Shown here: in pieces, positions 53,723 to 62,270 of the stretch
Layout of the letters: every line of letters begins with the position of its first letter
How positions within the stretch are numbered: the stretch's first letter is position 1
Made by a program: the position numbers and the translations under genes
Notes under the pieces: generated by a model
Database searches by the model: none
What the model was told of the DNA's origin: nothing
What the model saw: only the letters and a program-made list of their open reading frames with translations
DNA from: an uncultured Dorea sp.
GTDB lineage: Bacteria > Bacillota > Clostridia > Lachnospirales > Lachnospiraceae
Reading direction: 5' to 3'
Length of the DNA stretch: 64,000 bases
NCBI GenBank assembly: GCA_910580235.1
Contig: CAJTVU010000001.1
Span: 248,001 to 312,000, forward strand

Positions 53723-53755
53723 AAACCGCTACCCTCCTACTTTGGGTAACGGTTT
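53723..53755 (-). terminator. Hairpin, probable terminator of the GGGtGRT gene
   Basis: AAACCG-x-TACCC and GGGTA-x-CGGTTT form an 11-bp stem with one mismatch and a 9-nt loop; TTTCTTTT follows on the minus strand. A weaker AGGGCTT/AAGCCCT stem lies at 53831-53867. The stretch 53677-53884 holds no gene. Confidence 0.5.
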
Positions 53756-53773
53756 TCCTTATGCTTTATATTT

Positions 53774-53819
53774 GTGTGCTACCTCATGTGTGCTACCTAT
53801 GTGTTACTTGTGTGCTACG
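53774..53819 (+). repeat. Tandem GTGTGCTACC repeats
   Basis: GTGTGCTACC (53774-53783), GTGTGCTACC (53788-53797), a shortened GTGTTACT (53801-53808) and GTGTGCTACG (53810-53819) lie in a row with a period of 9 to 14 bp. They are flanked by the hairpins at 53723-53755 and 53831-53867. Tandem binding sites or a recombination scar are possible. Confidence 0.6.
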
Positions 53820-53884
53820 CGGCAAAATCCAGGGCTTCCGCTGACAATCTACACCAACGAAAGCCCTTGTAACTACGCTATTTC

Positions 53885-54895
53885 CTAGAACTTCCCTTCC
53901 TTCGCCGCTTCCTCTATGGACACAGCCACAGCCACCGTCATGCCTACCATCGGGTTGTTGCCTGCCCCGATAAGGCCCATCATCTCTACATGAGCCGGTA
54001 CGGAAGAAGAGCCTGCGAACTGCGCGTCAGAGTGCATACGCCCCAACGTGTCGGTCATGCCGTAAGAAGCAGGGCCTGCCGCCATATTGTCCGGGTGAAG
54101 AGTACGTCCTGTACCGCCGCCCGATGCCACGGAGAAGTACTTTCTCCCTTCCTCGTTGCATTCCTTCTTGTATGTGCCTGCGACCGGATGCTGGAAACGA
54201 GTCGGGTTCGTGGAGTTTCCTGTAATCGATACGTCGACGCCCTCTTTCCACATGATGGCCACGCCCTCGCGCACATCGTTGGCGCCATAGCAGTTGACTT
54301 TCGCGCGAAGCCCGTCAGAGTACGGCGTTCTTGACACTTCTTTGAGCTCGCCCGTATGATAGTCATATTCTGTCTGCACATAAGTAAATCCATTAATTCT
54401 TGCGATGATCTTCGCCGCATCTTTTCCAAGGCCGTTCAAGATGACGCGAAGCGGTTTCTTGCGGACTTTATTCGCCTTCTCAGCAATACCGATCGCTCCT
54501 TCCGCCGCCGCGAATGACTCGTGGCCTGCAAGGAATGCGAAACAGTCTGTGTCCTCTTCAAGGAGCATCTTCCCTAAATTGCCGTGCCCAAGTCCTACTT
54601 TTCTCTGATCGGCAACGGAGCCTGGGATACAGAATGCCTGAAGCCCTTCGCCAATAGCGGCTGCCGCCTCTGCCGCGCTCTTGCACCCCTTCTTGATGGC
54701 GATCGCGGCGCCTGTTATGTATGCCCAGCATGCATTCTCAAAACAGATCGGCTGGATCCCTTTTATCTGATTATATACGTCAAGACCGGCGTCTTTCGTA
54801 ATCTTCTCTGCTTCCTCGATCGACGCGATGCCATAGCTTCCTAACACTTCATTGATTTTATCAATTCTTCTCTCATATGATTCAAATAAAGCCAT
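53885..54895 (-). CDS. GGGtGRT protein (uncharacterised family)
   Basis: A 336-residue soluble protein with the motif SVASGGGTGRTLHPDNMAAG that gives the family its name. Other strongly conserved-looking segments are CFAFLAGHESFAAAEGAIGIAEKA (parts), VSITGNSTNPTRFQHPVAG and DAQFAGSSSVPAHVEMMGLIGAGNNPMVGMT (parts). The family has no assigned activity; the Gly-rich loop could bind a nucleotide or cofactor. It follows a NifU-like gene by 38 nt, a recurring pair, suggesting a role linked to iron-sulfur or related sulfur chemistry. AAGGAGGACAAATA precedes the ATG. Confidence 0.88.
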   Translation of the reverse strand: MALFESYERRIDKINEVLGSYGIASIEEAEKITKDAGLDVYNQIKGIQPICFENACWAYITGAAIAIKKGCKSAAEAAAAIGEGLQAFCIPGSVADQRKVGLGHGNLGKMLLEEDTDCFAFLAGHESFAAAEGAIGIAEKANKVRKKPLRVILNGLGKDAAKIIARINGFTYVQTEYDYHTGELKEVSRTPYSDGLRAKVNCYGANDVREGVAIMWKEGVDVSITGNSTNPTRFQHPVAGTYKKECNEEGRKYFSVASGGGTGRTLHPDNMAAGPASYGMTDTLGRMHSDAQFAGSSSVPAHVEMMGLIGAGNNPMVGMTVAVAVSIEEAAKEGKF

Positions 54896-54933
54896 TTATT
54901 TGTCCTCCTTCTATTCTGACTGGTGAATCCCGT

Positions 54934-55626
54934 CTACTCCTTGCGCGGGTCAATAATCTTAACTGCATCCGCAACACGCCCATACTGGCCTTTTGCTTTC
55001 TCCCAGGCATCGTTCGGCGTATCGCCCTTCTTGATGAAGTCCGTCAGCTTTCCAAGGCTTACAAACTGATAGCCAATAATCTCATCGTTCGCATCAAGGG
55101 CAATCCCTGTCACATACCCTTCTGCCATCTCCAGATAACGGGGGCCTTTCGCCAGCGTCCCGTACATCGTTCCAACCTGTGAGCGAAGGCCTTTTCCAAG
55201 ATCCTCGAGCCCTGCGCCGATCGGAAGCCCATCCTCAGAGAACGCGCTCTGTGTCCTTCCATACACGATCTGAAGGAACAGCTCTCTCATTGCTGTATTA
55301 ATCGCATCACAGACAAGGTCTGTGTTAAGCGCCTCTAAAATAGTCTTTCCCGGAAGGATCTCAGACGCCATCGCTGCAGAATGGGTCATTCCTGAACACC
55401 CGATCGTCTCTACAAGCGCTTCCTGGATAATCCCTTCTTTTACATTCAGCGTCAGCTTACAGGTCCCCTGCTGCGGAGCGCACCATCCAATCCCGTGCGT
55501 CAGGCCGGAAATATCTTTCACCTCTTTTGCCTTTACCCATTTTGCTTCTTCCGGAATCGGAGCCGGTCCGTGATTTGCGCCCTGCGCTACCGGACACATC
55601 ATCTCTACTTCATGTGAATAAATCAT
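54934..55626 (-). CDS. NifU/IscU-like iron-sulfur scaffold protein
   Basis: A 230-residue protein related to iron-sulfur cluster scaffolds. Cysteines likely to bind metal are in GWCAPQQGTCKLTLN, ETIGCSGMTHSAAMA and TDLVCDAIN, a pattern like the IscU N-terminal domain. A further C-terminal domain (about 120-230) follows. It has its own promoter at 55688-55715 and precedes the GGGtGRT gene. No cysteine desulfurase gene is next to it. Confidence 0.8.
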   Translation of the reverse strand: MIYSHEVEMMCPVAQGANHGPAPIPEEAKWVKAKEVKDISGLTHGIGWCAPQQGTCKLTLNVKEGIIQEALVETIGCSGMTHSAAMASEILPGKTILEALNTDLVCDAINTAMRELFLQIVYGRTQSAFSEDGLPIGAGLEDLGKGLRSQVGTMYGTLAKGPRYLEMAEGYVTGIALDANDEIIGYQFVSLGKLTDFIKKGDTPNDAWEKAKGQYGRVADAVKIIDPRKE

Positions 55627-55687
55627 TTTAAAACTCCTTTCAACTATGTATTGTTATATCCTTAACATCATACGCTATTATTTTCTC

Positions 55688-55715
55688 ATATTATGCAATA
55701 TTCGTCAATTGTCAA
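55688..55715 (-). promoter_or_regulatory. Promoter of the NifU-like / GGGtGRT operon
   Basis: On the minus strand TTGACA (55710-55715), a 16-bp spacer and TAATAT (55688-55693). It lies 3 bp after the stop codon of the upstream gene. The leader is about 55 nt. Confidence 0.65.
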
Positions 55716-55718
55716 TTA

Positions 55719-57185
55719 TCACTTTACTGGCTCTACAGAATTCCAAAATGTACTCTCTTTTGCATAAGGCTCAAGCTCCGACAGGCCAAGCACTGTCACA
55801 AGCCACGTATAGCCTACGTCGTCCGGGTCGCCGTCCTCATAGTGGAGATCGTACCCCACATTCATCCCCTCTCCGTCTACAAAGAACTGTGTTACATATA
55901 CGCCCCCCTTGCTGTCTCCAAGAAGCGTCTCTCTTAGCTCCTCTTCCGTCAGTTCTGAGAATACATCCTCATGGCCGTCCCCGGAGCGCATCTTCCCGAT
56001 CCAGAATTCCGTAAACTTATCGCTGACATCAACGACATCTGTAAGCTCATATACGGTCGCGTCCTTTAAGTTAATATTGACCGTCCGGAAATTCTGCACA
56101 TATTCCCCTATATTCCCGCGGTAGCTGTAGTCTTCAAACGCCACGCTTAAAAACGATTCCGACGCATAGCATACTTTGTACTGCACATAGCTCGCAAGGA
56201 CCGGGGACGCGGACTTAATCACTTTTTCTTTCGTCTCCTGGGACGGGTTCTCATAGATGTCCTCCACCGACTCCATCGCGCACGCTTTCAGGATCTCATT
56301 CACCCTCTTCTCCCGGCTCCCGGATAAGCCCTCTACGACCGGGTACTGCACGAAGAAATCAATATAGGCCGTCTGCTTCTCCTCATCCGTAAAGGCATAA
56401 TCGTCCTCCTCTATCTCGTAGGAGAGATCTTCTTCTATATGAGGAGCGATCAGGTCAAGCCCCACCTTCATCGGCTCCTCCTCGCTGCCGGACAAGCCGC
56501 CGTCATAAGTCCCGCCGCCATAGAAATCATCATAAAAGCCATCATAGAAGTCATCATAGAAATCATCATAAAACCACTCTTCATAGTACCGCTCATTGTA
56601 GCGCGCTCTGTCTACCGCGCGGAACACTGTTCCAGTGAACAGCGCCAATATGCCCAGCATAAGAAGAAGGCACAAGAACACAGCAATGACGACGCCTGCG
56701 ATCACAAAGGGCGTCTTGCTGTCCTCATTTATGTACATCTCCATCGGGACATACTGCATTCCGTCCACGAACATCTCTGCCCCGGCAGCGCGCATCCCCA
56801 TATCCCGATACATAGACACTGTACGAGGCGGTGCGTCCGCGGTCATCTGCCTAAGCTTTAACACATACAGACAGTGACGGCGCGCCGCCTCAAAAAGCTG
56901 CCGCGCACAGTCTCCGCCCTGCCATTCTTTCTTCACATAGAACATAAATATATGTCCGTTCTTCCATACAGATACGGTCCCTGCAAGCTCTTTTCCTTTA
57001 AAAGCGCCGAACATGGCGATCTCCCTGCTCTCATACAGCCGGAGCACATAGTCATATCTGACAGACTCACGGAATCTCGCCACGCCCTCCCGGGTATAAA
57101 GAGGCGCTACATCCGACACGAATACCTCCCATATAACATGAAGCGCCGATAGTATCTCTTCCCGCCTCAACTCTCTTACTTCCAT
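55719..57185 (-). CDS. GNAT acetyltransferase-like domain fused through a membrane span to a DUF3298/DUF4163-like domain
   Basis: A 488-residue fusion. Residues 1-150 resemble a GNAT N-acetyltransferase (IAMFGAFKGKELAGTVSVW, HIFMFYVKKEWQGGDCARQLFE in part, MTADAPPRTVSMYRDMGMR). A transmembrane segment lies at 159-184. A short Tyr/Asp/Phe-rich repeat (201-223, four YDDF/YDGF units) follows. The C-terminal part (about 240-488) matches the DUF4163/DUF3298 layout of RsiV and PdaC: VQYPVVEGLSG, YSYRGNIGEYVQNFRTVN and a final VTVLGLSELEPY. The GNAT domain would face the cytoplasm, the rest the outside. It follows cinA by 26 nt. The function of the whole is unknown. Confidence 0.82.
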   Translation of the reverse strand: MEVRELRREEILSALHVIWEVFVSDVAPLYTREGVARFRESVRYDYVLRLYESREIAMFGAFKGKELAGTVSVWKNGHIFMFYVKKEWQGGDCARQLFEAARRHCLYVLKLRQMTADAPPRTVSMYRDMGMRAAGAEMFVDGMQYVPMEMYINEDSKTPFVIAGVVIAVFLCLLLMLGILALFTGTVFRAVDRARYNERYYEEWFYDDFYDDFYDGFYDDFYGGGTYDGGLSGSEEEPMKVGLDLIAPHIEEDLSYEIEEDDYAFTDEEKQTAYIDFFVQYPVVEGLSGSREKRVNEILKACAMESVEDIYENPSQETKEKVIKSASPVLASYVQYKVCYASESFLSVAFEDYSYRGNIGEYVQNFRTVNINLKDATVYELTDVVDVSDKFTEFWIGKMRSGDGHEDVFSELTEEELRETLLGDSKGGVYVTQFFVDGEGMNVGYDLHYEDGDPDDVGYTWLVTVLGLSELEPYAKESTFWNSVEPVK

Positions 57186-57211
57186 GTACTCTTAGCCCTC
57201 CTCTCCTGTCC

Positions 57212-58468
57212 CTATTCAGGCTTTAACAGCTCCTCCCGAAGCAGCGTAAGCGCCCGCACTACCGTATACTCCCGGTTCTTCTCCCGGTTCCCATTGAAAT
57301 GGTACTCTTCTGCCCGCATATTGTCTTTTACGCGGCATGCGATATATACAAGCCCCACAGGCTTCTCTTTTGTCCCTCCGTCCGGCCCTGCGATGCCCGT
57401 AACGCTGACCGCCACGTCCGCGCCCGCAGCGCGGGCTGCCCCTTCCGCCATCTCAAGGGCTGTCTCCCGACTTACCGCGCCGTATTCTTTTAAAGTCTCT
57501 TCCCGCACTCCCAGAAGCTTCTGCTTCGCCTCATCTGAATACGTAATATATCCTTCTTTGAACACGTCCGAGATGCCGGGGACATTCACAAGCCTTCCCG
57601 CAAGATTGCCTCCCGTGCAGGATTCTGCGGTAGCCACTGTCATTTTTTTCTCTTTTAAGATCGCCGCTACTGCGTCCTCCAGCTCCACATCCTCATCCTC
57701 TGTGTAGATGAGTGCTCCAAACCTCCGATACAGCTCCTCTATCATAGGCTTCATCAGGACGCCTGCCTCTTCTTCATTTTCCGCCTTCGCCGTCACCCGC
57801 AGATGGACTTCCCCCGTCTTGGCATAAGGAGCGATGGTGGGGTTCGTCTGATCTTCCATAAAATCTGCGATCATATCTTCCGCCTTGCTCTCCCCGATCC
57901 CGCACAGCTTCACCATACGGGAATAGATGCTCTCCGGCTGCAATTTCCTAAGATACGGGGCAATAGATTCCTCGAACATCGGCTTCAGCTCGTTCGGCGG
58001 CCCGGGAAGGAGGATGGCTGTCTTATCCTCTCCGTCGATCTTTCCTTCGAGGATCAGCCCTGGAGCCGTGCCGTTATGGTTCTCTACGATCGTGGCCCCT
58101 TCTGGCACTAACGCCTGTTTCCAGTTATTCTCTGTCACCTGTACAGACTGCATCTGCTGGAAGTAGCCCGCGATCGTGCTTTTAACGCCCGGATCCTCAT
58201 AGAGCTCCCGCCCGAATACTTTTGCCGTCACCTCTTTTGTCAGATCGTCTTTCGTCGGCCCAAGCCCGCCGCTTAAAATAACGATATCCGCTCTTGAGAG
58301 CGCAAGCCGCGCCGCATCGTAAAGCCTCTTCTCATTGTCCCCGACCACGCTCTGGTTGTAACAGGACAGCCCCAATGACGCACATTTCTCAGACAGATAT
58401 GCCGCGTTCGTATTCACAATGTTCCCAAGCAAGATTTCCGTTCCTACGGACAGGATCTCTACCGTCAT
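57212..58468 (-). CDS. cinA: CinA-family nicotinamide-nucleotide amidase / ADP-ribose pyrophosphatase
   Basis: A 418-residue two-domain protein. The N-terminal MoCF_biosynth/COG1058 domain (about 1-170) has EILSVGTEILLGNIVNTNAAYL (part) and LSGGLGPTKDDLTKE; the C-terminal CinA domain (about 255-415) has TVATAESCTGGNLAGRL and VSVTGIAGPDGGTKEKPVG. Such proteins hydrolyse ADP-ribose and deamidate NMN for NAD recycling, and cinA is linked to competence in some Firmicutes. It begins one nt after the pgsA stop. Confidence 0.94.
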   Translation of the reverse strand: MTVEILSVGTEILLGNIVNTNAAYLSEKCASLGLSCYNQSVVGDNEKRLYDAARLALSRADIVILSGGLGPTKDDLTKEVTAKVFGRELYEDPGVKSTIAGYFQQMQSVQVTENNWKQALVPEGATIVENHNGTAPGLILEGKIDGEDKTAILLPGPPNELKPMFEESIAPYLRKLQPESIYSRMVKLCGIGESKAEDMIADFMEDQTNPTIAPYAKTGEVHLRVTAKAENEEEAGVLMKPMIEELYRRFGALIYTEDEDVELEDAVAAILKEKKMTVATAESCTGGNLAGRLVNVPGISDVFKEGYITYSDEAKQKLLGVREETLKEYGAVSRETALEMAEGAARAAGADVAVSVTGIAGPDGGTKEKPVGLVYIACRVKDNMRAEEYHFNGNREKNREYTVVRALTLLREELLKPE

Positions 58469-58469
58469 T

Positions 58470-59012
58470 CTACATTCCTCCCTGTGTCAGTACTTGTACG
58501 TTCTTAGCCACATAGTCTACCAGTGACACGATCGTCAATATTAAGGATGCCCAGATCAGCGCCGTCCCAATCACGTCGAATACACCGCCAAAATCAGCGA
58601 TCAGCACAATGACCATGGCCATCTGAGAGACCGTCTTAAATTTCCCCCAGTAGCTTGCCGCAATGACGATGCCGCTGTCCGACGCCACCAGACGGAATCC
58701 GCTGATGATGAACTCCCGCGCGATGATCACGATCACGATCCATGCGGAAAGCTTCCCCGTCGGTATAAGACATATCATAGCAGAACAGACAAGCAGCTTA
58801 TCCGCCAGCGGATCCATGAACTTTCCGAAGTTCGTCACCAGATTCCTCGCCCGGGCGATCTTGCCGTCCAGCATATCTGTTAAGCTGGCCACGCAGAACA
58901 GCGCGAGAGCGATCCACTTGTTAGCCTCTCCCCCGACGTCCGTCAGCATGAAAAATACAAAAAATGGGACCATAATCACTCTTAATACTGTCAGTTTATT
59001 TGGTAGGTTCAT
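58470..59012 (-). CDS. pgsA: CDP-diacylglycerol-glycerol-3-phosphate 3-phosphatidyltransferase
   Basis: A 180-residue membrane enzyme that makes phosphatidylglycerophosphate. The CDP-alcohol phosphotransferase motif (DG-x2-AR-x8-G-x3-D-x3-D) is present as DGKIARARN then GKFMDPLADK. The N-terminal NLPNKLTVLRVIMVPFFVFF is typical. It overlaps rimO by 4 nt. Confidence 0.95.
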   Translation of the reverse strand: MNLPNKLTVLRVIMVPFFVFFMLTDVGGEANKWIALALFCVASLTDMLDGKIARARNLVTNFGKFMDPLADKLLVCSAMICLIPTGKLSAWIVIVIIAREFIISGFRLVASDSGIVIAASYWGKFKTVSQMAMVIVLIADFGGVFDVIGTALIWASLILTIVSLVDYVAKNVQVLTQGGM

Positions 59013-60385
59013 GATATTAATTCTCCTATCAGATCATATTCCAACGCCCCGGTCACTCTCACTCTCGCGAAGTCCCCGGACATCAGCTCTTCCTCTGTAT
59101 TTATAAATATAAATCCGTCCACGTTCGGAGCGTCTTTGTATGTCCTGCCCACATAGGCATTCTCATCGGCCACTTTGCCTTCCACCATCACAAGGACTTC
59201 CCGCCCCGCCATCTCATCCGCCTGCGAGAACACGATGTCCTGCTGCAGCTCCATCAGCTCCGCCTGGCGCTCTTCCTTCACTTCCTCGTCGATCTGCCCG
59301 GGCATCCCGGCCGCCGGCGTTCCCTCTTCCGGCGAGTAAGTGAAGACTCCCAGACGATCGAACTCCATCTCGTCCACGAACGCTAAGAGCTCCTCGTGCT
59401 GCTCTTTCGTCTCCCCCGGAAACCCCGTGATCAATGTCGTCCGAAGGGCGATATCCGGTATCTCTCTCCTGAGCTTCTCCACAATGTGCACGAGCTCTTG
59501 TTTCGACGTCCGCCGTCCCATGCGCTTCAATATATCGTCGCTAGCGTGCTGGATCGGAAGGTCAAGATAATGACAGATCTTCTCCTCTTCCTTCATCACC
59601 TGGATCAGATTATCATCAATCTCCTCTGGATAGCAGTACAGGATCCTTATCCACCGCAGCCCTTTGATCTTGCACAGCTTCTTAAGAAGCATATGCAAGG
59701 ATTTCTCTCCGTACAGATCTTTTCCATAGAGAGTCGTCTCCTGCGCCACAAGGATCAGCTCCTTCACTCCCTGCCCGGCCAGCTCTTCTGCTTCTTTTAC
59801 AAGCCTCTCCATAGGAACGCTCCTGTAATTCCCCCGAATCTTCGGGATAATGCAGTATGTGCAATGCTTGTCGCACCCTTCCGCGATCTTCATATAAGCA
59901 TAATGCCCGCCTGTCGTCACAAGCCGCCTCCCCTCCGGCAGCACAAGGGCGTCTACATCTTCCAGGCGCACATGCCCTGTCCCTTCAAGCGCCTCCTCCA
60001 CAGCCTCCACGATCTTGTCGTAAGCCGTAGTCCCGAGGACCGCGTCCACTTCCGGTATCTCTTCTATAATCTCCTGGCGGTATCTCTGCGCCAGGCAGCC
60101 GGTGACGATCAGCGCCTTCAGGCTCCCCTCCTTCTTATATTCCGCCATCTCCAGGATCGTCTGTATGCTCTCTTCTTTTGCATCATGGATGAAGCAGCAC
60201 GTGTTGACCACAATGACATCGGCGGCCTCTTCCTCATCCACGATCTGGAATCCCTTCCCATCGAGAAGGCCCAGCATCACTTCAGAGTCCACAAGATTCT
60301 TATCGCACCCAAGGGAGATGAACAATATCTTCGTCTGCAAGAAAGGCAGACGCGTGGCTGCATCTGCCTCATACCTCTTATTCAT
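59009..60385 (-). CDS. rimO: Ribosomal protein S12 methylthiotransferase RimO
   Basis: A 458-residue radical SAM methylthiotransferase that modifies an aspartate of S12. The N-terminal domain has FISLGCDKNLVDSEVMLG and further cluster cysteines in VNTCCFIHDAKEES and VTGCLAQRY. The radical SAM cysteines are in AEGCDKHCTYCIIPKIRG, and the C-terminal TRAM domain ends in RVTGALEYDLIGEL. The ATG at 60385 lies after GGGAGAAGAAG, overlapping rpoZ by 8 nt; it adds about 17 residues before the usual family start. Confidence 0.95.
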   Translation of the reverse strand: MNKRYEADAATRLPFLQTKILFISLGCDKNLVDSEVMLGLLDGKGFQIVDEEEAADVIVVNTCCFIHDAKEESIQTILEMAEYKKEGSLKALIVTGCLAQRYRQEIIEEIPEVDAVLGTTAYDKIVEAVEEALEGTGHVRLEDVDALVLPEGRRLVTTGGHYAYMKIAEGCDKHCTYCIIPKIRGNYRSVPMERLVKEAEELAGQGVKELILVAQETTLYGKDLYGEKSLHMLLKKLCKIKGLRWIRILYCYPEEIDDNLIQVMKEEEKICHYLDLPIQHASDDILKRMGRRTSKQELVHIVEKLRREIPDIALRTTLITGFPGETKEQHEELLAFVDEMEFDRLGVFTYSPEEGTPAAGMPGQIDEEVKEERQAELMELQQDIVFSQADEMAGREVLVMVEGKVADENAYVGRTYKDAPNVDGFIFINTEEELMSGDFARVRVTGALEYDLIGELIS

Positions 60386-60617
60386 CTTCTTCTCCCAAAA
60401 TGGTTATCTTCGCCTGGTTCAGCTCGTCGATCGCTACAGACAGAGCCTTATCTCTGTTCTTCGCACGGACAAGGGGCCTGGAGCCGTCGATGATCTCTCT
60501 TGCCCTCTTAGCCGTCGCCATAACGATGGAGTAACGGCTGTTGACGACCTTCGTCTCCCCTTCTTCAACGTCCTTGTTCACGACCTGCATTAAATCTGTG
60601 TAAGATGGATGTAGCAT
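60378..60617 (-). CDS. rpoZ: RNA polymerase omega subunit
   Basis: A 79-residue omega subunit with the family segment SRYSIVMATAKRAREI and SVAIDELNQAKI. It helps assemble RNA polymerase. It lies 4 nt after gmk and overlaps rimO by 8 nt. Confidence 0.93.
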   Translation of the reverse strand: MLHPSYTDLMQVVNKDVEEGETKVVNSRYSIVMATAKRAREIIDGSRPLVRAKNRDKALSVAIDELNQAKITILGEEDE

Positions 60618-60621
60618 ATCC

Positions 60622-61242
60622 TTATTCTCCTTTCAGCTCTCTTCTCATATTCTCTATAAATGTCCTGTTCCGAAAGATCCTTCTGTGCTCTCCCCGGATG
60701 ATCCTGTGTATTTCCCTTGTACACGCATCCTGCTCCTCATTCACGATCAGATAATCGTACTGCTCCATGATGTCCGCCTCTTCCCGCGCTCTTTTAAGAC
60801 GGTTCTCGATCACTTCCATCGTCTCTGTCCCCCGCCCTACCAGGCGCCTCTTAAGCTCGGCGGCCGTAGGCGGCGTCATGAACAGAAGCAACGTATGAGG
60901 GAACTTCTCCTTCACCTTCAGCGCCCCCTGCATCTCGATCTCCAGGATGACATCCTTGCCCGCTCTTAGCTGCTCTTCTACGTAGGCTTTCGGAGTCCCG
61001 TAGTAGTTATCCACGTACTTAGCATACTCTATCAGCTCATCTTCCGCAATCATTTTTTCAAATTCATCTCTCGTCTTGAAGAAATACTCCCTTCCCTCTT
61101 CCTCTCCAGGCCTGGGAGCTCTGGTCGTAGCAGAGACAGACAGGGAGTAATCGTCATATTCTTCCAACAGCTTTTTCATTATAGTCCCTTTTCCCGACCC
61201 CGAAAACCCTGATACTACGATAAGGATCCCTTCATTATCCAT
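60622..61242 (-). CDS. gmk: Guanylate kinase
   Basis: A 206-residue kinase converting GMP to GDP. The P-loop reads GFSGSGKGTIMKKL. GMP-binding segments are SATTRAPRPGEEEGREYFF and ILEIEMQGALKVKEKFP. It lies 10 nt after yicC; the remA gene often found between the two in Clostridia is absent. Confidence 0.96.
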   Translation of the reverse strand: MDNEGILIVVSGFSGSGKGTIMKKLLEEYDDYSLSVSATTRAPRPGEEEGREYFFKTRDEFEKMIAEDELIEYAKYVDNYYGTPKAYVEEQLRAGKDVILEIEMQGALKVKEKFPHTLLLFMTPPTAAELKRRLVGRGTETMEVIENRLKRAREEADIMEQYDYLIVNEEQDACTREIHRIIRGEHRRIFRNRTFIENMRRELKGE

Positions 61243-61252
61243 AGCTTCTCTC

Positions 61253-62134
61253 CTATTCGATATTCTGTATCTGCTCTCTTACTTTCTCTATCTCTGTCTT
61301 CAGATCTATCCCCACATTAGAGACGTCAAGATCATTTGCTTTAGACAGGATCGTGTTGGCTTCACGGTTCATCTCCTGGGCGATAAAGTCCAGCTTCCGC
61401 CCGACTCCTGCCTCCCCTGACTTCAGCGTCTCCCGCATATGTACGATATGGCTCTTTAAGCGCACCACCTCTTCATCGGTACATATCTTGTCCGCGAAAA
61501 GCACGACCTCCGCGGCAATACGCCCTTCTTCAAGCTTCGCATCTGCAAGGAGCTCTTTCACCTTATTCTCCAGCTTCTCCCGGTACTGCGCCAGTATCTG
61601 CGGCGTGCGCTCCTCAATAAACCCGACCAGCTCCAGCATCCCGTCAAGCTTGGCGACAATATCGTCCTTCAGATTCTCCCCCTCTGCGGCCCTCGTCTCC
61701 ACAAACTGCTTCACCGCCCCGTCGAGCGCCTGCTTCAGGCCATTCCACAACTCCTCTTCATCGATCGCCTGCTCCTCCATCGTAATGACTTCCGGATAGC
61801 GGGATAATGCAGAGACACGAATGTCATTTTCCAGCGAGAACTTCTCCTCCATCTTCTTAAAGCAGGAAAGATACTCCGCTGCCAGCGCCTCATTGTATTT
61901 CAGAGACACCTGGTTCTCGGTCAGATCCTCATAGGCGATGAACAGATCCACTTTCCCCCGCTGGATGCTCTGCTTCATAAAATTCCGGATCGACGTCTCG
62001 AAGAAGTTCAGCTTCTTCGGCATTCGTATATTCACGTCCAGATAGCGATGGTTGACCCCTTTCATCTCTACCGTAAATCTTCTCTCTCCCACAGCGGCTT
62101 CACATCTTCCAAAGCCTGTCATACTTTTGATCAT
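61253..62134 (-). CDS. yicC: YicC-family protein (putative endoribonuclease)
   Basis: A 293-residue protein of the YicC/YloC family. It begins IKSMTGFGRCEAAVGERRFTVEMKGVNHRYLD (in parts) and ends with the DUF1732 segment KLDFIAQEMNREANTILSKA. E. coli YicC degrades some small RNAs. GAAGAGG precedes the ATG. It is the first gene of the gmk-rpoZ-rimO-pgsA-cinA transcript, with its own promoter interleaved with that of rqcH. Confidence 0.93.
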   Translation of the reverse strand: MIKSMTGFGRCEAAVGERRFTVEMKGVNHRYLDVNIRMPKKLNFFETSIRNFMKQSIQRGKVDLFIAYEDLTENQVSLKYNEALAAEYLSCFKKMEEKFSLENDIRVSALSRYPEVITMEEQAIDEEELWNGLKQALDGAVKQFVETRAAEGENLKDDIVAKLDGMLELVGFIEERTPQILAQYREKLENKVKELLADAKLEEGRIAAEVVLFADKICTDEEVVRLKSHIVHMRETLKSGEAGVGRKLDFIAQEMNREANTILSKANDLDVSNVGIDLKTEIEKVREQIQNIE

Positions 62135-62193
62135 GATAGAACCTCTTCTTTAATGAAAATTACTATAGCAAATTCCAATATTTTTCAGCATTT

Positions 62194-62222
62194 ATTATAA
62201 GTCATTTGCAAAATAACGTCAA
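62194..62222 (-). promoter_or_regulatory. yicC-gmk operon promoter
   Basis: On the minus strand TTGACG (62217-62222), a 17-bp spacer and TATAAT (62194-62199). It overlaps the divergent rqcH promoter at 62206-62234, so the two cannot be bound by polymerase at the same time. Confidence 0.8.
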
Positions 62223-62234
62223 CTATACTACAAT
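62206..62234 (+). promoter_or_regulatory. rqcH promoter
   Basis: TTGCAA (62206-62211), a 17-bp spacer and TACAAT (62229-62234). Its -35 lies inside the spacer of the leftward yicC promoter. Confidence 0.75.
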
Positions 62235-62270
62235 GAAAACATTAAGAAAGAAAGGATTTGATTTATTACT

